Assembly (NCBI GenBank): GCA_016182975.1
Contig: JACPFJ010000023.1
Coordinates: 62,001 to 126,000 of the forward strand
Length of the DNA stretch: 64,000 bases
Reading direction: 5' to 3'
From: Deltaproteobacteria bacterium
GTDB lineage: Bacteria > Desulfobacterota > Desulfuromonadia > Geobacterales > Pseudopelobacteraceae
A model generated the notes under the pieces. It was not told the origin of the DNA. It worked only from the letters and a program-made list of their open reading frames with translations, and made no database searches. Each line of letters opens with the position of its first letter. Position 1 is the stretch's first letter. Shown here in pieces: positions 52,728 to 61,428 of this stretch. Both the position numbers and the translations under genes were made by a program.

Positions 52728-53944
52728 TATGCCTCCGCCCGCCAGGCGGTGATCACGTAGACCGGGTTCTGGGCCTCGAACATCTTGTACTCGGTCAGGT
52801 TGCGGGTCTTGGCGATGTTGACGCAGGTGGCCTCCACGCTGAATCCGTGGTCCTCCAGGAACTCCACCCCCCTGGTGAGGGTGTCCAGCGTCACGGCGTT
52901 GATAACAACCACCCCTTCCGGTTTCAGGCGCTGCGCAATCGTGTCAATGACCTCGTCCAGCATGCCGCCGGCCCCGCCGATGAAGACCCGGTCCGGATCG
53001 GGCAGCTCATCCAGCCCCTCGGGGGCGTAGGCCTCGACCAGCTTGATGTTGCGGGCGCAGAACTTCTTCAGGTTCTCTGTTATGAAAGCGATGCACTGCG
53101 GGTTCTTTTCCACGGCAAAGATGCGGCCGTTGGGCATCAGGTTGGAGGCCTCGATGGAGACCGAGCAACTCCCCGCACCGATGTCCCACAGCACCAGGTC
53201 GTCCTGCAACTGGAGCTTGGCCAGGGTGACGGCCCGCACCTCCTTCTTGGTGATCAGCTTCTTGGAGGTGTGGAACTCCTCGTCGTCGATGCCGATCAGC
53301 GGGTACTGGACCAAGTTGGGCTCGTAGGTCCTGATCAGGATCAGGGTATTCAGGTCGGAAGGCTTCATCTCCAGCAGGCCGCGCACCGTGGTCTTGGTGA
53401 ACTTCTCGCCCGGCAGGCCCAGGTCCTCGCAGAGCCAGGCCTCGTACCCCTCGGCGCCGCGCTCGATCAGTTCCCGCGCGATGGCGGCCGGGGTGTTGAC
53501 CTTGTCGGTCAGGATACAGGCCTTCTCGGCCGCTATGATCTTGTCCACCGCCGCGTGCATCCCCCGGCCGTGGACCGAGACGAAGATGGCGTCGTCCCAC
53601 GGTTCCTTGATGCTGGCAAAGGCGTACTGCATGCTGGTGACGTTGGCGATGATCTCGATGCGCTCCTTGGGGAGGTTGCGCAGCAGGAAGCGGGATATGC
53701 CGAAAAAGGCGGGATCACCCGAGGCGAGCAACACCACCCGCTTTTCCGTTTTCTTGAGGAACTCCAGCAGCTCGGGCAGGTCGCCCAGGGGCATCTTCTC
53801 GCCGGCGAAATCGGGGAAGATATCCAGGTGCCGCTGGTGGCCGATCATCACCTCTGCCTTGGCGATGATCTCCAGCGCCTTGGAGCCGAAGCCTTCCCAC
53901 CCCTCGATACCGGCGCCTACCAGATAGATCTTCTGTTGTCTCAT
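52727..53944 (-). CDS. cobL: Precorrin-6Y C5,15-methyltransferase (decarboxylating)
   Basis: This 405-residue fusion corresponds to CobL/CbiET. The N-terminal tetrapyrrole methylase domain (about 1-205) starts KIYLVGAGIEGWEG and includes LASGDPAFFGISR. The C-terminal domain (about 215-405) is a Rossmann methyltransferase with DIGAGSCSVSIEAS and a conserved IGGAGG. ATG 53944 has GGGAG upstream and places the conserved start at residue 1; the longer upstream frame was rejected. It is followed directly by cobI. Confidence 0.93.
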   Translation of the reverse strand: MRQQKIYLVGAGIEGWEGFGSKALEIIAKAEVMIGHQRHLDIFPDFAGEKMPLGDLPELLEFLKKTEKRVVLLASGDPAFFGISRFLLRNLPKERIEIIANVTSMQYAFASIKEPWDDAIFVSVHGRGMHAAVDKIIAAEKACILTDKVNTPAAIARELIERGAEGYEAWLCEDLGLPGEKFTKTTVRGLLEMKPSDLNTLILIRTYEPNLVQYPLIGIDDEEFHTSKKLITKKEVRAVTLAKLQLQDDLVLWDIGAGSCSVSIEASNLMPNGRIFAVEKNPQCIAFITENLKKFCARNIKLVEAYAPEGLDELPDPDRVFIGGAGGMLDEVIDTIAQRLKPEGVVVINAVTLDTLTRGVEFLEDHGFSVEATCVNIAKTRNLTEYKMFEAQNPVYVITAWRAEA

Positions 53945-54214
53945 AACAGTCTCCCGCAACGGATTCCAGGCTGCCCTAACGCTTTCATGCTTTCGGGGAG
54001 CAACTATACCATTGCGCCGGACAAAAATCATCTCTTTATCCGTTTCAGCCGGGAGGGAAGTTTCGGCAAAGGACTGAGAAAAATCGTCATTCCACGTGAC
54101 AGGATTCGTCACCCCAATTGTCGCCGTTGACAAAATAGGTTTGAATTTCGGATAGATATCCGGTAAAGGTGTCAAGGCACGCTTTGTGCTTTACAGAATG
54201 AACACAAAATAGCG
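53945..54214. other. Intergenic region upstream of cobL and the GEMM riboswitch
   Basis: No gene is supported. On the plus strand TTGACA at 54127-54132 lies about 80 bases before the riboswitch, with GATAGAT about 18 bases further on as a weak -10. No cobalamin riboswitch signature was seen on the minus strand ahead of cobL. Confidence 0.45.
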
Positions 54215-54297
54215 GGATACACGAAAATACTAAACCACCCGCGAGGGTGGGACGGAAAGCCCACAGGGTCTCCCCGAGACAGCCGGGTCGCCGAAAT
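54215..54297 (+). promoter_or_regulatory. GEMM-I riboswitch (cyclic dinucleotide)
   Basis: The core elements of a GEMM-I aptamer occur in order: TAAACC (54231-54236), a CCACCC-GCGA-GGGTGG stem with a GNRA loop (54241-54244), GGGACGGAAAGCC, CAGGGTC and AGCCGGGTCGCCGAAAT. At the position matching G20 of the Vc2 c-di-GMP riboswitch there is A (54229). C54230 and G54255 match the Vc2 G21-C46 pair as a compensating swap. A at position 20 is a feature reported for Geobacter riboswitches that bind 3',3'-cGAMP. Ligand choice is inference. Confidence 0.88.
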
Positions 54298-54333
54298 ATC
54301 TCTTCACCGAGAGCGGCGGCCCGGTTTTATTTT
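54283..54333 (+). terminator. Terminator competing with the GEMM-I aptamer
   Basis: CCGGGTCGCCG (54283-54293), which is the 3' strand of the aptamer, can pair with CGGCGGCCCGG (54314-54324) using one G-T wobble. TTTTATTTT follows. Ligand binding would hold the 3' strand and prevent this hairpin, predicting an ON switch. Confidence 0.8.
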
Positions 54334-54381
54334 GCGCGGGCCACGCGCCTGCCGGACACCACCGGCAGAAAGGGGAAGACC

Positions 54382-54729
54382 ATGATCGTCCGGAACGCCG
54401 CACCTCGCCGCAGTCTCGCTGTCGCCCTTCTTTGGGCCCTGCTGCTTCTCGCCCCCCTCACTGCCCTGGCCGATCCTTTGTATCTCGTACGCACTGCGGC
54501 TGAGGTCCCTTCGCAGCCGAGCCCGCTGAAAAACGGCAGCAAGCGCCCCGTGGTCGTCGCCCTGGACAATAAAGGAGACATGGTGATCTGCTGTCCTTAC
54601 TTCAACGTCACCCTGGCATATGCCCCTCCCGAGGACACGCTCAAGCCCCAGGAACGGATGAACGTGGCCATGATGCGGGAGAACCCGGCCATCAACGGCA
54701 TCAGCATGAGGTTCAGCTTTGCTTTCTGA
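54382..54729 (+). CDS. Small secreted protein under GEMM-I control
   Basis: The function is not recognised. The 115-residue protein has a signal peptide (about 1-29, ending PLTALA), so it is probably exported to the periplasm or beyond. The mature 86 residues include a Cys-Cys pair (ICCPYF) and no other known motif. ATG 54382 has AAAGGGGAAG upstream; the upstream frame would run through the riboswitch and is unlikely to be coding. The gene is followed by a strong terminator. It stands alone downstream of the riboswitch, so it is its only evident target. Confidence 0.75.
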   Translation: MIVRNAAPRRSLAVALLWALLLLAPLTALADPLYLVRTAAEVPSQPSPLKNGSKRPVVVALDNKGDMVICCPYFNVTLAYAPPEDTLKPQERMNVAMMRENPAINGISMRFSFAF

Positions 54730-54750
54730 ATCGGTTTATTGAGATTCGGT

Positions 54751-54790
54751 CACAAAAAAAGCCGGGACGCGTGTCCCGGCTTTTTTTGTG
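54751..54790. terminator. Bidirectional terminator between the secreted-protein gene and typA
   Basis: An 18-bp perfect stem (54751-54768 with 54773-54790) has a 4-base loop, a GCCGGGAC core and A/T tracts on both sides. It can stop transcription from both converging genes. Confidence 0.93.
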
Positions 54791-54813
54791 TGCTTGAGAA
54801 GATGGATTCAAGT

Positions 54814-56619
54814 CTATCCCTTGGCGGCCCGCTTCCGTTTGGTCGGGTCCAGCTCCTTCTTGCGCAGGCGGATCGACTTGGGGGTGACCTCCACCAGTTC
54901 GTCGTCGTCGATGAACTCCAACGCCTGCTCCAGGGTCAGCACACGCGGCGGGGTGAGCTTGATGGCGTCGTCAGAGCCGGAGGCGCGCACGTTGGTCAGC
55001 TTCTTCCCCTTGCAGGGGTTGACGTCCAGGTCGTTGTCCTTGGCGTGCTGGCCGATGATCATGCCGCCGTAGACCTCGACGCCGGCGCCGATGAAGAGTG
55101 TCCCGCGCGGCTGGAGGGCGTCCAGCGAGTAGGCCGTGGTCTCGCCGAGCTCCATGGCCATCAGCACGCCGTTCTTGCGGCCGGGGATGTCACCATTGTA
55201 GGGGGCGTATTCGTGGAAGGTGTGGGTCATGACCGCCGTGCCGCGGGTGTCGGTCAGCACCTCGCCCCGCAGGCCGATCAGGCCGCGCGCCGGGATGACG
55301 AATTCCAGCCTGACCATCTCGCCCATGGGGGCCATGGCCACCATCTCCCCCTTGCGCGGCCCCATCTTCTCGATGATCGCCCCCTGGAACTCGGAGGCCA
55401 CGTCCACCACCAGGTATTCCATCGGCTCCTGCTTGACGCCGTTCTTCTCGCGGATGATCACCTCCGGCTTGGAGACGGCCAGTTCGAACCCCTCGCGGCG
55501 CATGTTCTCGATCAGGATCGACAGGTGCAGCTCGCCTCTGCCCGAGACCTTGAAGGTATCCGGGGAGTCGGTGTCCTCCACCCTGAGCGACACGTTGGTG
55601 CGCAACTCCCTGGTCAGACGTTCGCGGATGTTGCGCGAGGTGACCCATTTCCCTTCGCGGCCGGCAAAGGGGGAGGTGTTGACGATGAAGTTCATCGCCA
55701 GGGTCGGTTCGTCGATGGAGACGTACGGCACGGCGATGGGGTTCTCGGCCGAGGCCAGGGTCTCGCCGATGCTCACGTCCTCGAAGCCGGCCACTGTGAC
55801 GATATCGCCGGTGCCCGCCTCCTCGATATCCACCTGTTTGAGCCCCTCATAACCGAGCAGCTTGGTGATGCGGCCCCGTGAAACCGTGCCGTCGCACTTG
55901 ATCATGGCCACGGTCTCGCCGGACCGGACCCGGCCGTTGAAGATGCGGCCGGTGGCCATGCGGCCGATGTAGTCGTTGTAATCTATGTTGGCGATCAGCA
56001 TCTGGAAGGGGGCGTTGGCGTCACCCTTGGGGGGGCGGACGTTGGCCTCCACCACGGCAAAGAGCGGCTCCATGCTGGTTGACTCGATGGTGATGTCCAG
56101 TTTGGCGTACCCCAGCTTGGCGCTGGTGTAGACTACCGGGAAATCCAACTGGTCGTCCGAGGCGTTCAGTTCGCAGAACAGGTCGAATACCATGTTGAGC
56201 ACCTCGTCGGGGCGCGAGCCGGGACGGTCGATCTTGTTGATGACCACGATCGGCTTCAGCCCCAGGTCGAGGGACTTCTTCAGCACGAAGCGGGTCTGGG
56301 GCATGGGGCCGTCCAGGGCGTCAACCAGCAGCAGCACCGAGTCGACCATCTTCAACACCCGCTCCACCTCCCCGCCGAAGTCGGCATGACCGGGTGTATC
56401 GACGATGTTGATCTTGTATTGGCCGTGGTGGATGGAGAGGTTCTTGGCCAGGATGGTGATGCCGCGTTCCTTCTCCAGGTCGTTCGAGTCCATGACGCGC
56501 TCGGTGATGGCCTCGTTCTCGCGGTAGACCCCGGCGTGTTTGAGCATGGCGTCAACGAGCGTGGTCTTGCCGTGGTCGACATGGGCGATGATGGCGATGT
56601 TTCTGATTCTTTCCTGCAT
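54814..56619 (-). CDS. typA: Ribosome-associated GTPase TypA/BipA
   Basis: TypA is a translational GTPase related to EF-G that acts in ribosome assembly and stress responses. The 601-residue protein has G1 [16 protein letters not shown] near residue 9-24, G2 [10 protein letters not shown] and G3 [15 protein letters not shown]. The rest includes EF-G-like domains and a C-terminal TypA-specific domain. ATG 56619 is preceded by GGGGAG and replaces a frame that begins nine codons earlier. It converges with the small secreted-protein gene. Confidence 0.96.
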   Translation of the reverse strand: MQERIRNIAIIAHVDHGKTTLVDAMLKHAGVYRENEAITERVMDSNDLEKERGITILAKNLSIHHGQYKINIVDTPGHADFGGEVERVLKMVDSVLLLVDALDGPMPQTRFVLKKSLDLGLKPIVVINKIDRPGSRPDEVLNMVFDLFCELNASDDQLDFPVVYTSAKLGYAKLDITIESTSMEPLFAVVEANVRPPKGDANAPFQMLIANIDYNDYIGRMATGRIFNGRVRSGETVAMIKCDGTVSRGRITKLLGYEGLKQVDIEEAGTGDIVTVAGFEDVSIGETLASAENPIAVPYVSIDEPTLAMNFIVNTSPFAGREGKWVTSRNIRERLTRELRTNVSLRVEDTDSPDTFKVSGRGELHLSILIENMRREGFELAVSKPEVIIREKNGVKQEPMEYLVVDVASEFQGAIIEKMGPRKGEMVAMAPMGEMVRLEFVIPARGLIGLRGEVLTDTRGTAVMTHTFHEYAPYNGDIPGRKNGVLMAMELGETTAYSLDALQPRGTLFIGAGVEVYGGMIIGQHAKDNDLDVNPCKGKKLTNVRASGSDDAIKLTPPRVLTLEQALEFIDDDELVEVTPKSIRLRKKELDPTKRKRAAKG

Positions 56620-56644
56620 GGTAAAAAGCTCCCCGATCTCTCTC

Positions 56645-56675
56645 AAAATAAAAGGACGGGCAAGAAGGCCCGTCC
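56645..56675 (-). terminator. Terminator ahead of typA
   Basis: On the minus strand GGACGGGC, loop CTTCTT and GCCCGTCC are followed by TTTTATTTT. It lies between hicB and typA, so it would end transcription arriving from the hicB side. Confidence 0.8.
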
Positions 56676-56776
56676 AGAAGTAGTCGTACTATGGCAGTTT
56701 TTATCCGAGAAGACAAGTAAATAACGTGTTACGGCCCTGTTCCTCTTTCACGCACCCGTGCCGCTCGATAAAACCC

Positions 56777-57109
56777 TCATGCCGCTTTCTTGAGGGTCTT
56801 CTGGCAATAGCTGTTGAGACTTTCGCCCTCCCGCAGGGCACGGATGGCAAGCGCCTGGTGCAGTTCTTTCCCCACCCGCAGCACGAAGCGTCCCGAATAG
56901 TTCTTGTTGACCGTAGCGGGCGGTAATGGCTTGCCGTCGGTGCGGTACAGTTCGACGGCCTCCTCCACTACCCCGTACAAATCCCGGTATACCGCCGCTT
57001 AGTCATCGCCAGGTACCCCGCCCCGCACCAGGCCGGGGCAGGTGCCCACATAGCAGCCATCCTCCTCGGACCACTGGACGATCTTGAGATAGTTGTCGCT
57101 CGGTTTCAT
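56777..57109 (-). pseudogene. hicB: HicB-family antitoxin gene with in-frame stop
   Basis: From ATG 57109 (with GAGAGCGGG upstream) the frame reads MKPSDNYLKIVQWSEEDGCY and GTCPGL up to GDD. It then meets TAA at 57001-56999, continues in frame as AAVYRDLYGVVEEAVELYR, and ends in a helical arm SGRFVLRVGKELHQALAIRA. That is a complete HicB protein of about 110 residues interrupted once. A single G-to-T change (GAA to TAA) would explain the stop. Restarting at an internal TTG would give only the C-terminal DNA-binding half. Confidence 0.82.
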
Positions 57110-57297
57110 TTCCCGCTCTCCTCGATGGCTTCCTTTCCTACCCCGATCTGCAAAAACCAGCCTTCTTCAGTTCGGCGATCTGAGGTGGCCGAGTTGACAA
57201 TGATACAGCCGTCAATGATACTGCCGAAAGTTAGGATACAATTGTTCCCGATAAATCGGACTTGTGAGACTACCGCAAGGTAGCAGCCACTCTGCAC
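57106..57297 (-). CDS. Small hypothetical ORF coupled to hicB
   Basis: A 63-codon frame ends in the ATGA of hicB, the position of a partner gene in a toxin-antitoxin operon. The protein (start MQSGCYLAVVS, end GVGKEAIEESGK) does not resemble HicA or any family I recognise. It may be a remnant or an artefact. Confidence 0.25.
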   Translation of the reverse strand: MQSGCYLAVVSQVRFIGNNCILTFGSIIDGCIIVNSATSDRRTEEGWFLQIGVGKEAIEESGK

Positions 57298-57340
57298 TGC
57301 GATGACAAGCCGCCTAGGGACTTGGATTCGGCCTCATGCT

Positions 57341-58834
57341 TCACGGCATGGGGCTTTTGTCGTTATAGGCGCCGGCCCCTTCCGCAAAAATCACTTTTTC
57401 ATCCATTATTTTCAATGCCTTCTGTTCCAACTCGTATGCCTCAAAACGCTTGCGATTCGCCTCGAGTACTTTGTCATTGATTGTTTTTTGAATGTTAGTG
57501 TCTTGGAGAAACGGAAACGGAACTGCGGCAACGTGAAAGTCGTCAATCTCGTCAACCACAGCACCGTAGGTGAATCGGTGTATCAAAGGGTAGGCATAAT
57601 CACTGGCAAGCCAAGCGTATGTATATCCGGCAATTGAGGCGTTAGCCGGAATAACACGAATAATATGTTCGTTTGGTATCCAGCCTTTCCAGTGCTTGGG
57701 AGCAATGTTTATTTTTCCGATTGTGCCGCTACGAGTTACCAAAATTGTATTTTCGAGAATTGTGAGTTGTTCCGTTATCCGCTTACCATGCTGTTTTGAT
57801 GACAAATACTTCTTGGTTGACGGGTCAAGCTCAAGAATCTGCTTGCCACCGAAGAACGTCACCCCTTGCCCTTCCTCAACATACACCCGTTTGAAGCGTC
57901 CCGGCAGGATAATTGCCTTGCTGACGCGAGAATCTCCTACCGTAACAACCTCTTTTGCATTGGCGGCAAGCAACCGCTGGATGCTGTCAACAATAGGCAG
58001 ATGATAGGATGCCTCCAGCCGTCCATCCAGGCATGACAGGCTGACGCTATAATTTCGCAGATCAGCCGATGAGTCAAAATACTTCGGCTTGATGTCGTCG
58101 ATGTCAGGCAGTTTCAGCGCCGCCTTCAACAGCTTTTGTGCTTCATTCATCAGGGCGTTAGATTCATCCCGCAACCGGAACGACGCCATAATGAAGTCAT
58201 GAATCTGTTGTTTGAGGATCGGCGACGGGTCGGGAATGTGGACTTCCGTAAGATGCTCTGGCTCCACCTGACTAACAACAGCGCCGTAGGTATTTGTTTC
58301 AACTAGAAGACGACCAGTATGTGTCCTTAAATAAGCATAAACATAGCCAGGCTTATCTTTGCAGTTCAAACGTATAGCATGTTCACTTACAAGAAAATTT
58401 GAAAGCGTTTTACTGATATAGGTTACATTTCCAATAGTTCCAGATCTTGAAAGAAGAATTTGTCCTTCGCTGACAGCTAATTCATGGTTATGAACCATGA
58501 ATTTTACTGGTTCAGGATTTATTGCTAACATTTCTGAGCTTCCAATAAACCCAACTGCACCTGAATCATTATTTTTGATGTAACTGCGCTTGAAACGTCC
58601 TGGATAATATGCCGAAGTAAGGAAATCCTTCAGCAAACTTTTCACCGGCCACTTGCATCGATGTAACGTCTCCCGCGCTTGTCTCCCTTCAATATTGAAA
58701 ACGCTGGCCTCCAGCCTACCGCCTGCGCCAAGCACTTCTGTAAGAGAAACGGTTGACCATTTGAAAGGCTGGGGTGCCAGTTCTGGCAATACCGTCGCTT
58801 GATCATTGCGTTTGATGGCTTGCGGTACTACCAT
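57341..58834 (-). CDS. Specificity subunit of the second restriction system
   Basis: This 497-residue DNA specificity protein has two similar halves. Each half carries PGRFKR followed by an aromatic-rich loop (about residues 78-83 and 316-321) and SRSGTIG or TRSGTIG, as expected for tandem target-recognition domains. A helical spacer (about 215-245) with LLKAALKLPDI separates the halves. It lies directly downstream of the nuclease-methyltransferase gene with a 7-base overlap. Base composition is lower in G+C than the surroundings, suggesting acquisition. Confidence is high for the family, moderate for the class of system. Confidence 0.88.
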   Translation of the reverse strand: MVVPQAIKRNDQATVLPELAPQPFKWSTVSLTEVLGAGGRLEASVFNIEGRQARETLHRCKWPVKSLLKDFLTSAYYPGRFKRSYIKNNDSGAVGFIGSSEMLAINPEPVKFMVHNHELAVSEGQILLSRSGTIGNVTYISKTLSNFLVSEHAIRLNCKDKPGYVYAYLRTHTGRLLVETNTYGAVVSQVEPEHLTEVHIPDPSPILKQQIHDFIMASFRLRDESNALMNEAQKLLKAALKLPDIDDIKPKYFDSSADLRNYSVSLSCLDGRLEASYHLPIVDSIQRLLAANAKEVVTVGDSRVSKAIILPGRFKRVYVEEGQGVTFFGGKQILELDPSTKKYLSSKQHGKRITEQLTILENTILVTRSGTIGKINIAPKHWKGWIPNEHIIRVIPANASIAGYTYAWLASDYAYPLIHRFTYGAVVDEIDDFHVAAVPFPFLQDTNIQKTINDKVLEANRKRFEAYELEQKALKIMDEKVIFAEGAGAYNDKSPMP

Positions 58835-60876
58835 GTGATCCCCTCACGTTGTTTCCATTCGGCAAAGACCCTTGGCACATACACCGATTGATCATCTATC
58901 AATTTTTGCAGCGATTGTGTCTTGGCGGTGGCCGTGCCATCGGCCGTTCTACCAAGCTCAACAACCTTTCGATGTTCCGGCACCCAAATATCATTGCCGT
59001 GAATATCTCGTTTAATAACAGGATTGCCTCGCTTGTCGTGGCCTACTCGTTCGATCATTGCCATGAAGATGTTGTAGGGGCGCATCTGGCCAGTACGAAT
59101 CTCCTCTTGCCGTTCTTCTTCAGTCTTTTTTTGTAGGATTACGATTGATGTTTGGACACCAGTCCGAGGCTGGAAAGTATCACAATGCAGGTCAATGCTG
59201 GCAATAACGCGTGCTTGCTCAAGAATCCATTGCCGCATATAACCCAAGGCCGGATTCCCTAGGATGGAATCAGGCAGAACTATTGCTATGCGTCCGCCCG
59301 GCTTGAGGAATTGCAGGCAGCGTTCCACAAAGAGTTGTTCCGGCGGCACGGAGCCTTGCAATCGGCTGGTCTTTATCCAGCGTCCACCTTTGACCTTCGG
59401 CTTGTTCCAGGCATGCCCCACGTCATACTGAGCCAGAATATGCGGGTCTTTAATAGGTATTTTGCTGCCGAATGGGGGGTTGGTAACGATCACATCGGCA
59501 AAGGCAATGGTGGCGTGATTAGCCAATGTAATGGCCGGTTCTGCAAGGGCTGTTTTCAAAAAGTCACGAAAACCAGGATAGTTTATGTCCCATTCGTGGG
59601 GCGGCAAGAGAGTATCGCATTGCGAGATGTTGCCGCTGCCGTCGTTATTCATCACCATGTTCATCTTGGTGGCCTTGACCAAATCCGGAGCAATGTCAAA
59701 ACCGAAATAATTGCTTCCAGCTACTTCCCGTATTTTCTCCATCAGCAGGCGTTTTGTGTCATCATCCCACTGCTCTTGCGGTGCGCCCACTTCTTTCTCC
59801 AGGGCAGTTGTTAAATCAGCAATAACATGATTCATGGCGATCACCAGAAAACCACCGGTGCCGCACGATTGATCAAGTACCCGCTCGTGTGGTTTTGGAT
59901 TGAGCATGGAAACAGCCATATGCATGATGTTACGAGGTGTGAAGAACTGTCCCTTGTCGCCTCGCAAATTGGCGCCGACGATCTCTTCGTAGGCTCGGCC
60001 TTTGATGTCAATGTCGGTGTTCAGCAGGCTGTATCCCTGCAATTCCGACACGACCCATGCCAAACTGCGGGGTTTCAGTTCAATGGTCGCATTTGCAGGA
60101 AATATCTGACAGAACTTGCGCTTAACCTGTTCAAAAATGTTGCCGATACGATTTTTGACAACAAGCTGGCCGTCTGGATTGGAGCGTTCAGATGACGTTG
60201 TATAGAACTCCAGCGGATTGGGCAAATTACGCTCGTCGGAGATCTTGCAGAAAATTACCTTCAGCAATTCAAAAAAGGCATCTTCTTTTTTCAGGCCGTC
60301 CACTGCATAAATGTGATTGTGGCAAGTTTTGAAAACAAACAACAAATTGTCTTCAACGGCGCTTATCAGCTTGCCCCGTTTTGGGCGTTCAACATCGTCA
60401 ACGCTTCCCGTAGCGTCTGGGATGTCGTTGAATTCCTGGAACTCCCATTTCCCGCCTACCTGAGTCTTTCGATACACTACCCGATGTTTGCCATTCGTCC
60501 ATAAACCCCATTCGCAGTTTACGCTTGCCGCCATGTAGGCCTGAAGCTGACCAATACCCTCTTTGGCGTTGCGTGGCTCGACCGCCTCTTTTTTACACTC
60601 GATGATGACGCGAATATTTCCTTGAGTATGGGCGGTATTTTTTTCAAATATGGCAAGGTCAACCCGCTTCTTGGCATCGCCGACTTTGATGGTGTACTCA
60701 ACCTTGATACGATTTTTCGGGTATTTCAGTTCGTTGACCAGCCGCTTTTCAATGTTCTGTCGGACATACTCTTCCGGAGTATCGCCGCGGAATGAGTTGT
60801 CAATGTAGTCACAAATTTTCCCTTCAGGAACGGTGATCAGCTTGAGTTCTTGTGGCTGTGAACCAGTTGCGGTCAT
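58828..60876 (-). CDS. Fused restriction nuclease and N6-adenine methyltransferase
   Basis: This 682-residue protein joins a type I HsdR_N-type nuclease domain to an HsdM-type methylase. In the N-terminal part, Asp73 and ECK (93-95) fit a PD-(D/E)xK nuclease. The methylase has DQSCGTGGF at about 335 and NPPF at about 463. With the separate specificity subunit next to it, the layout resembles BcgI-type (type IIB) RM enzymes; an incomplete type I system is the alternative. AGGAGG precedes the ATG. No helicase subunit is present. Confidence 0.87.
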   Translation of the reverse strand: MTATGSQPQELKLITVPEGKICDYIDNSFRGDTPEEYVRQNIEKRLVNELKYPKNRIKVEYTIKVGDAKKRVDLAIFEKNTAHTQGNIRVIIECKKEAVEPRNAKEGIGQLQAYMAASVNCEWGLWTNGKHRVVYRKTQVGGKWEFQEFNDIPDATGSVDDVERPKRGKLISAVEDNLLFVFKTCHNHIYAVDGLKKEDAFFELLKVIFCKISDERNLPNPLEFYTTSSERSNPDGQLVVKNRIGNIFEQVKRKFCQIFPANATIELKPRSLAWVVSELQGYSLLNTDIDIKGRAYEEIVGANLRGDKGQFFTPRNIMHMAVSMLNPKPHERVLDQSCGTGGFLVIAMNHVIADLTTALEKEVGAPQEQWDDDTKRLLMEKIREVAGSNYFGFDIAPDLVKATKMNMVMNNDGSGNISQCDTLLPPHEWDINYPGFRDFLKTALAEPAITLANHATIAFADVIVTNPPFGSKIPIKDPHILAQYDVGHAWNKPKVKGGRWIKTSRLQGSVPPEQLFVERCLQFLKPGGRIAIVLPDSILGNPALGYMRQWILEQARVIASIDLHCDTFQPRTGVQTSIVILQKKTEEERQEEIRTGQMRPYNIFMAMIERVGHDKRGNPVIKRDIHGNDIWVPEHRKVVELGRTADGTATAKTQSLQKLIDDQSVYVPRVFAEWKQREGITW

Positions 60877-60933
60877 TGGGAATTAGCCTCCTGCTATAAT
60901 TACCACATATAGTTGCTAAAAAGCATATTTAAT

Positions 60934-60951
60934 ACCACACATATGTGTGGT
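60934..60951. promoter_or_regulatory. Perfect 18-bp palindrome, likely operator of the XRE controller
   Basis: ACCACACATATGTGTGGT is its own complement. Similar half-sites occur at 60902-60909 (ACCACATA) and near 60968 (TACACATATA), on either side. The sites lie between the divergent restriction and controller genes, as for C-protein operators. Confidence 0.75.
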
Positions 60952-60978
60952 TTTCATAACAAAAATTACACATATAAT
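60951..60978 (+). promoter_or_regulatory. Possible promoter giving a leaderless XRE mRNA
   Basis: TTTTCA (60951-60956) and TATAAT (60973-60978) are separated by 16 bases. The -10 ends only nine bases before ATG 60988, so the transcript would start at or very near the start codon. The -35 overlaps the palindrome. Confidence 0.55.
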
Positions 60979-60987
60979 TCCCAAATG

Positions 60988-61296
60988 GATAACTTGGTGG
61001 CACTTAAACGTCTTATTGGTAGAAATATTCGCGCCTTGCGAAAAACAAGGGGATGGAGCCAGGAGGTTTTAGGCGAGAGTGCTGATTTGAGTTATAAGTT
61101 TGTTGGCGAGATCGAGCGGGGAACTGTAAATCCAAGCCTTGATTCACTTATGAAAATTGCGAAAGCTTTGAATGTTGAAATTGCAGAGCTGTTTTTAACT
61201 GAAAAACTGTTTGTGCTTTCAGGCAAAGACATTGACAGTATCAAGACTGCCTTGACAATTCTCAACTCTATTTTGGGAAACTATAAAACCAGTTAA
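60988..61296 (+). CDS. XRE-family controller of the restriction system
   Basis: This 102-residue helix-turn-helix regulator is divergent from the restriction operon. The HTH core is RNIRALRKTRGWSQEVLGE followed by YKFVGEIERGTVNPSLDSL (about 12-55), typical of Cro/C.BclI-type proteins, with a C-terminal helical extension. The ATG at 60988 is chosen because the conserved domain begins there, and no ribosome binding site is visible. It is likely to act as a C protein, activating or timing the restriction genes through the palindromic operator. This role is inference from position. Confidence 0.85.
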   Translation, partial: DNLVALKRLIGRNIRALRKTRGWSQEVLGESADLSYKFVGEIERGTVNPSLDSLMKIAKALNVEIAELFLTEKLFVLSGKDIDSIKTALTILNSILGNYKTS

Positions 61297-61370
61297 CACG
61301 TTCGACTGAGATTCCTACCGAGCGCAATCAAGGAAATTACTCAAAATAACCAACTGGTTATGAACTTATA

Positions 61371-61401
61371 ACGCCCCGTTAGGATTATCCCGGCGGGGCG
61401 T
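61371..61401 (+). terminator. Possible terminator after the XRE gene
   Basis: ACGCCCCG (61371-61378) pairs with CGGGGCGT (61394-61401) over a 15-base loop and is followed by a short ATTTG tail. The T-tract is weak. Confidence 0.45.
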
Positions 61402-61428
61402 ATTTGCTCTCTGATTTGGACAACCGTT

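Noticed and set aside
53945-54175. N-terminal extension of CobL
   Set aside because: The extra residues do not match the family, and a ribosome binding site and conserved start favour ATG 53944.
53945-54214. Cobalamin riboswitch before cobL
   Set aside because: I looked for the B12 box on the minus strand and did not find its conserved GCCACTG-type core.
54247-54381. Coding extension upstream of the small secreted protein
   Set aside because: This stretch forms the riboswitch terminator and would hide the signal peptide.
60988-61296. Controller gene as source of the three regulator 3' repeats
   Set aside because: Its C-terminus is homologous in fold only and differs in sequence from the DLFEFAHLQAG-type tail of the repeats.
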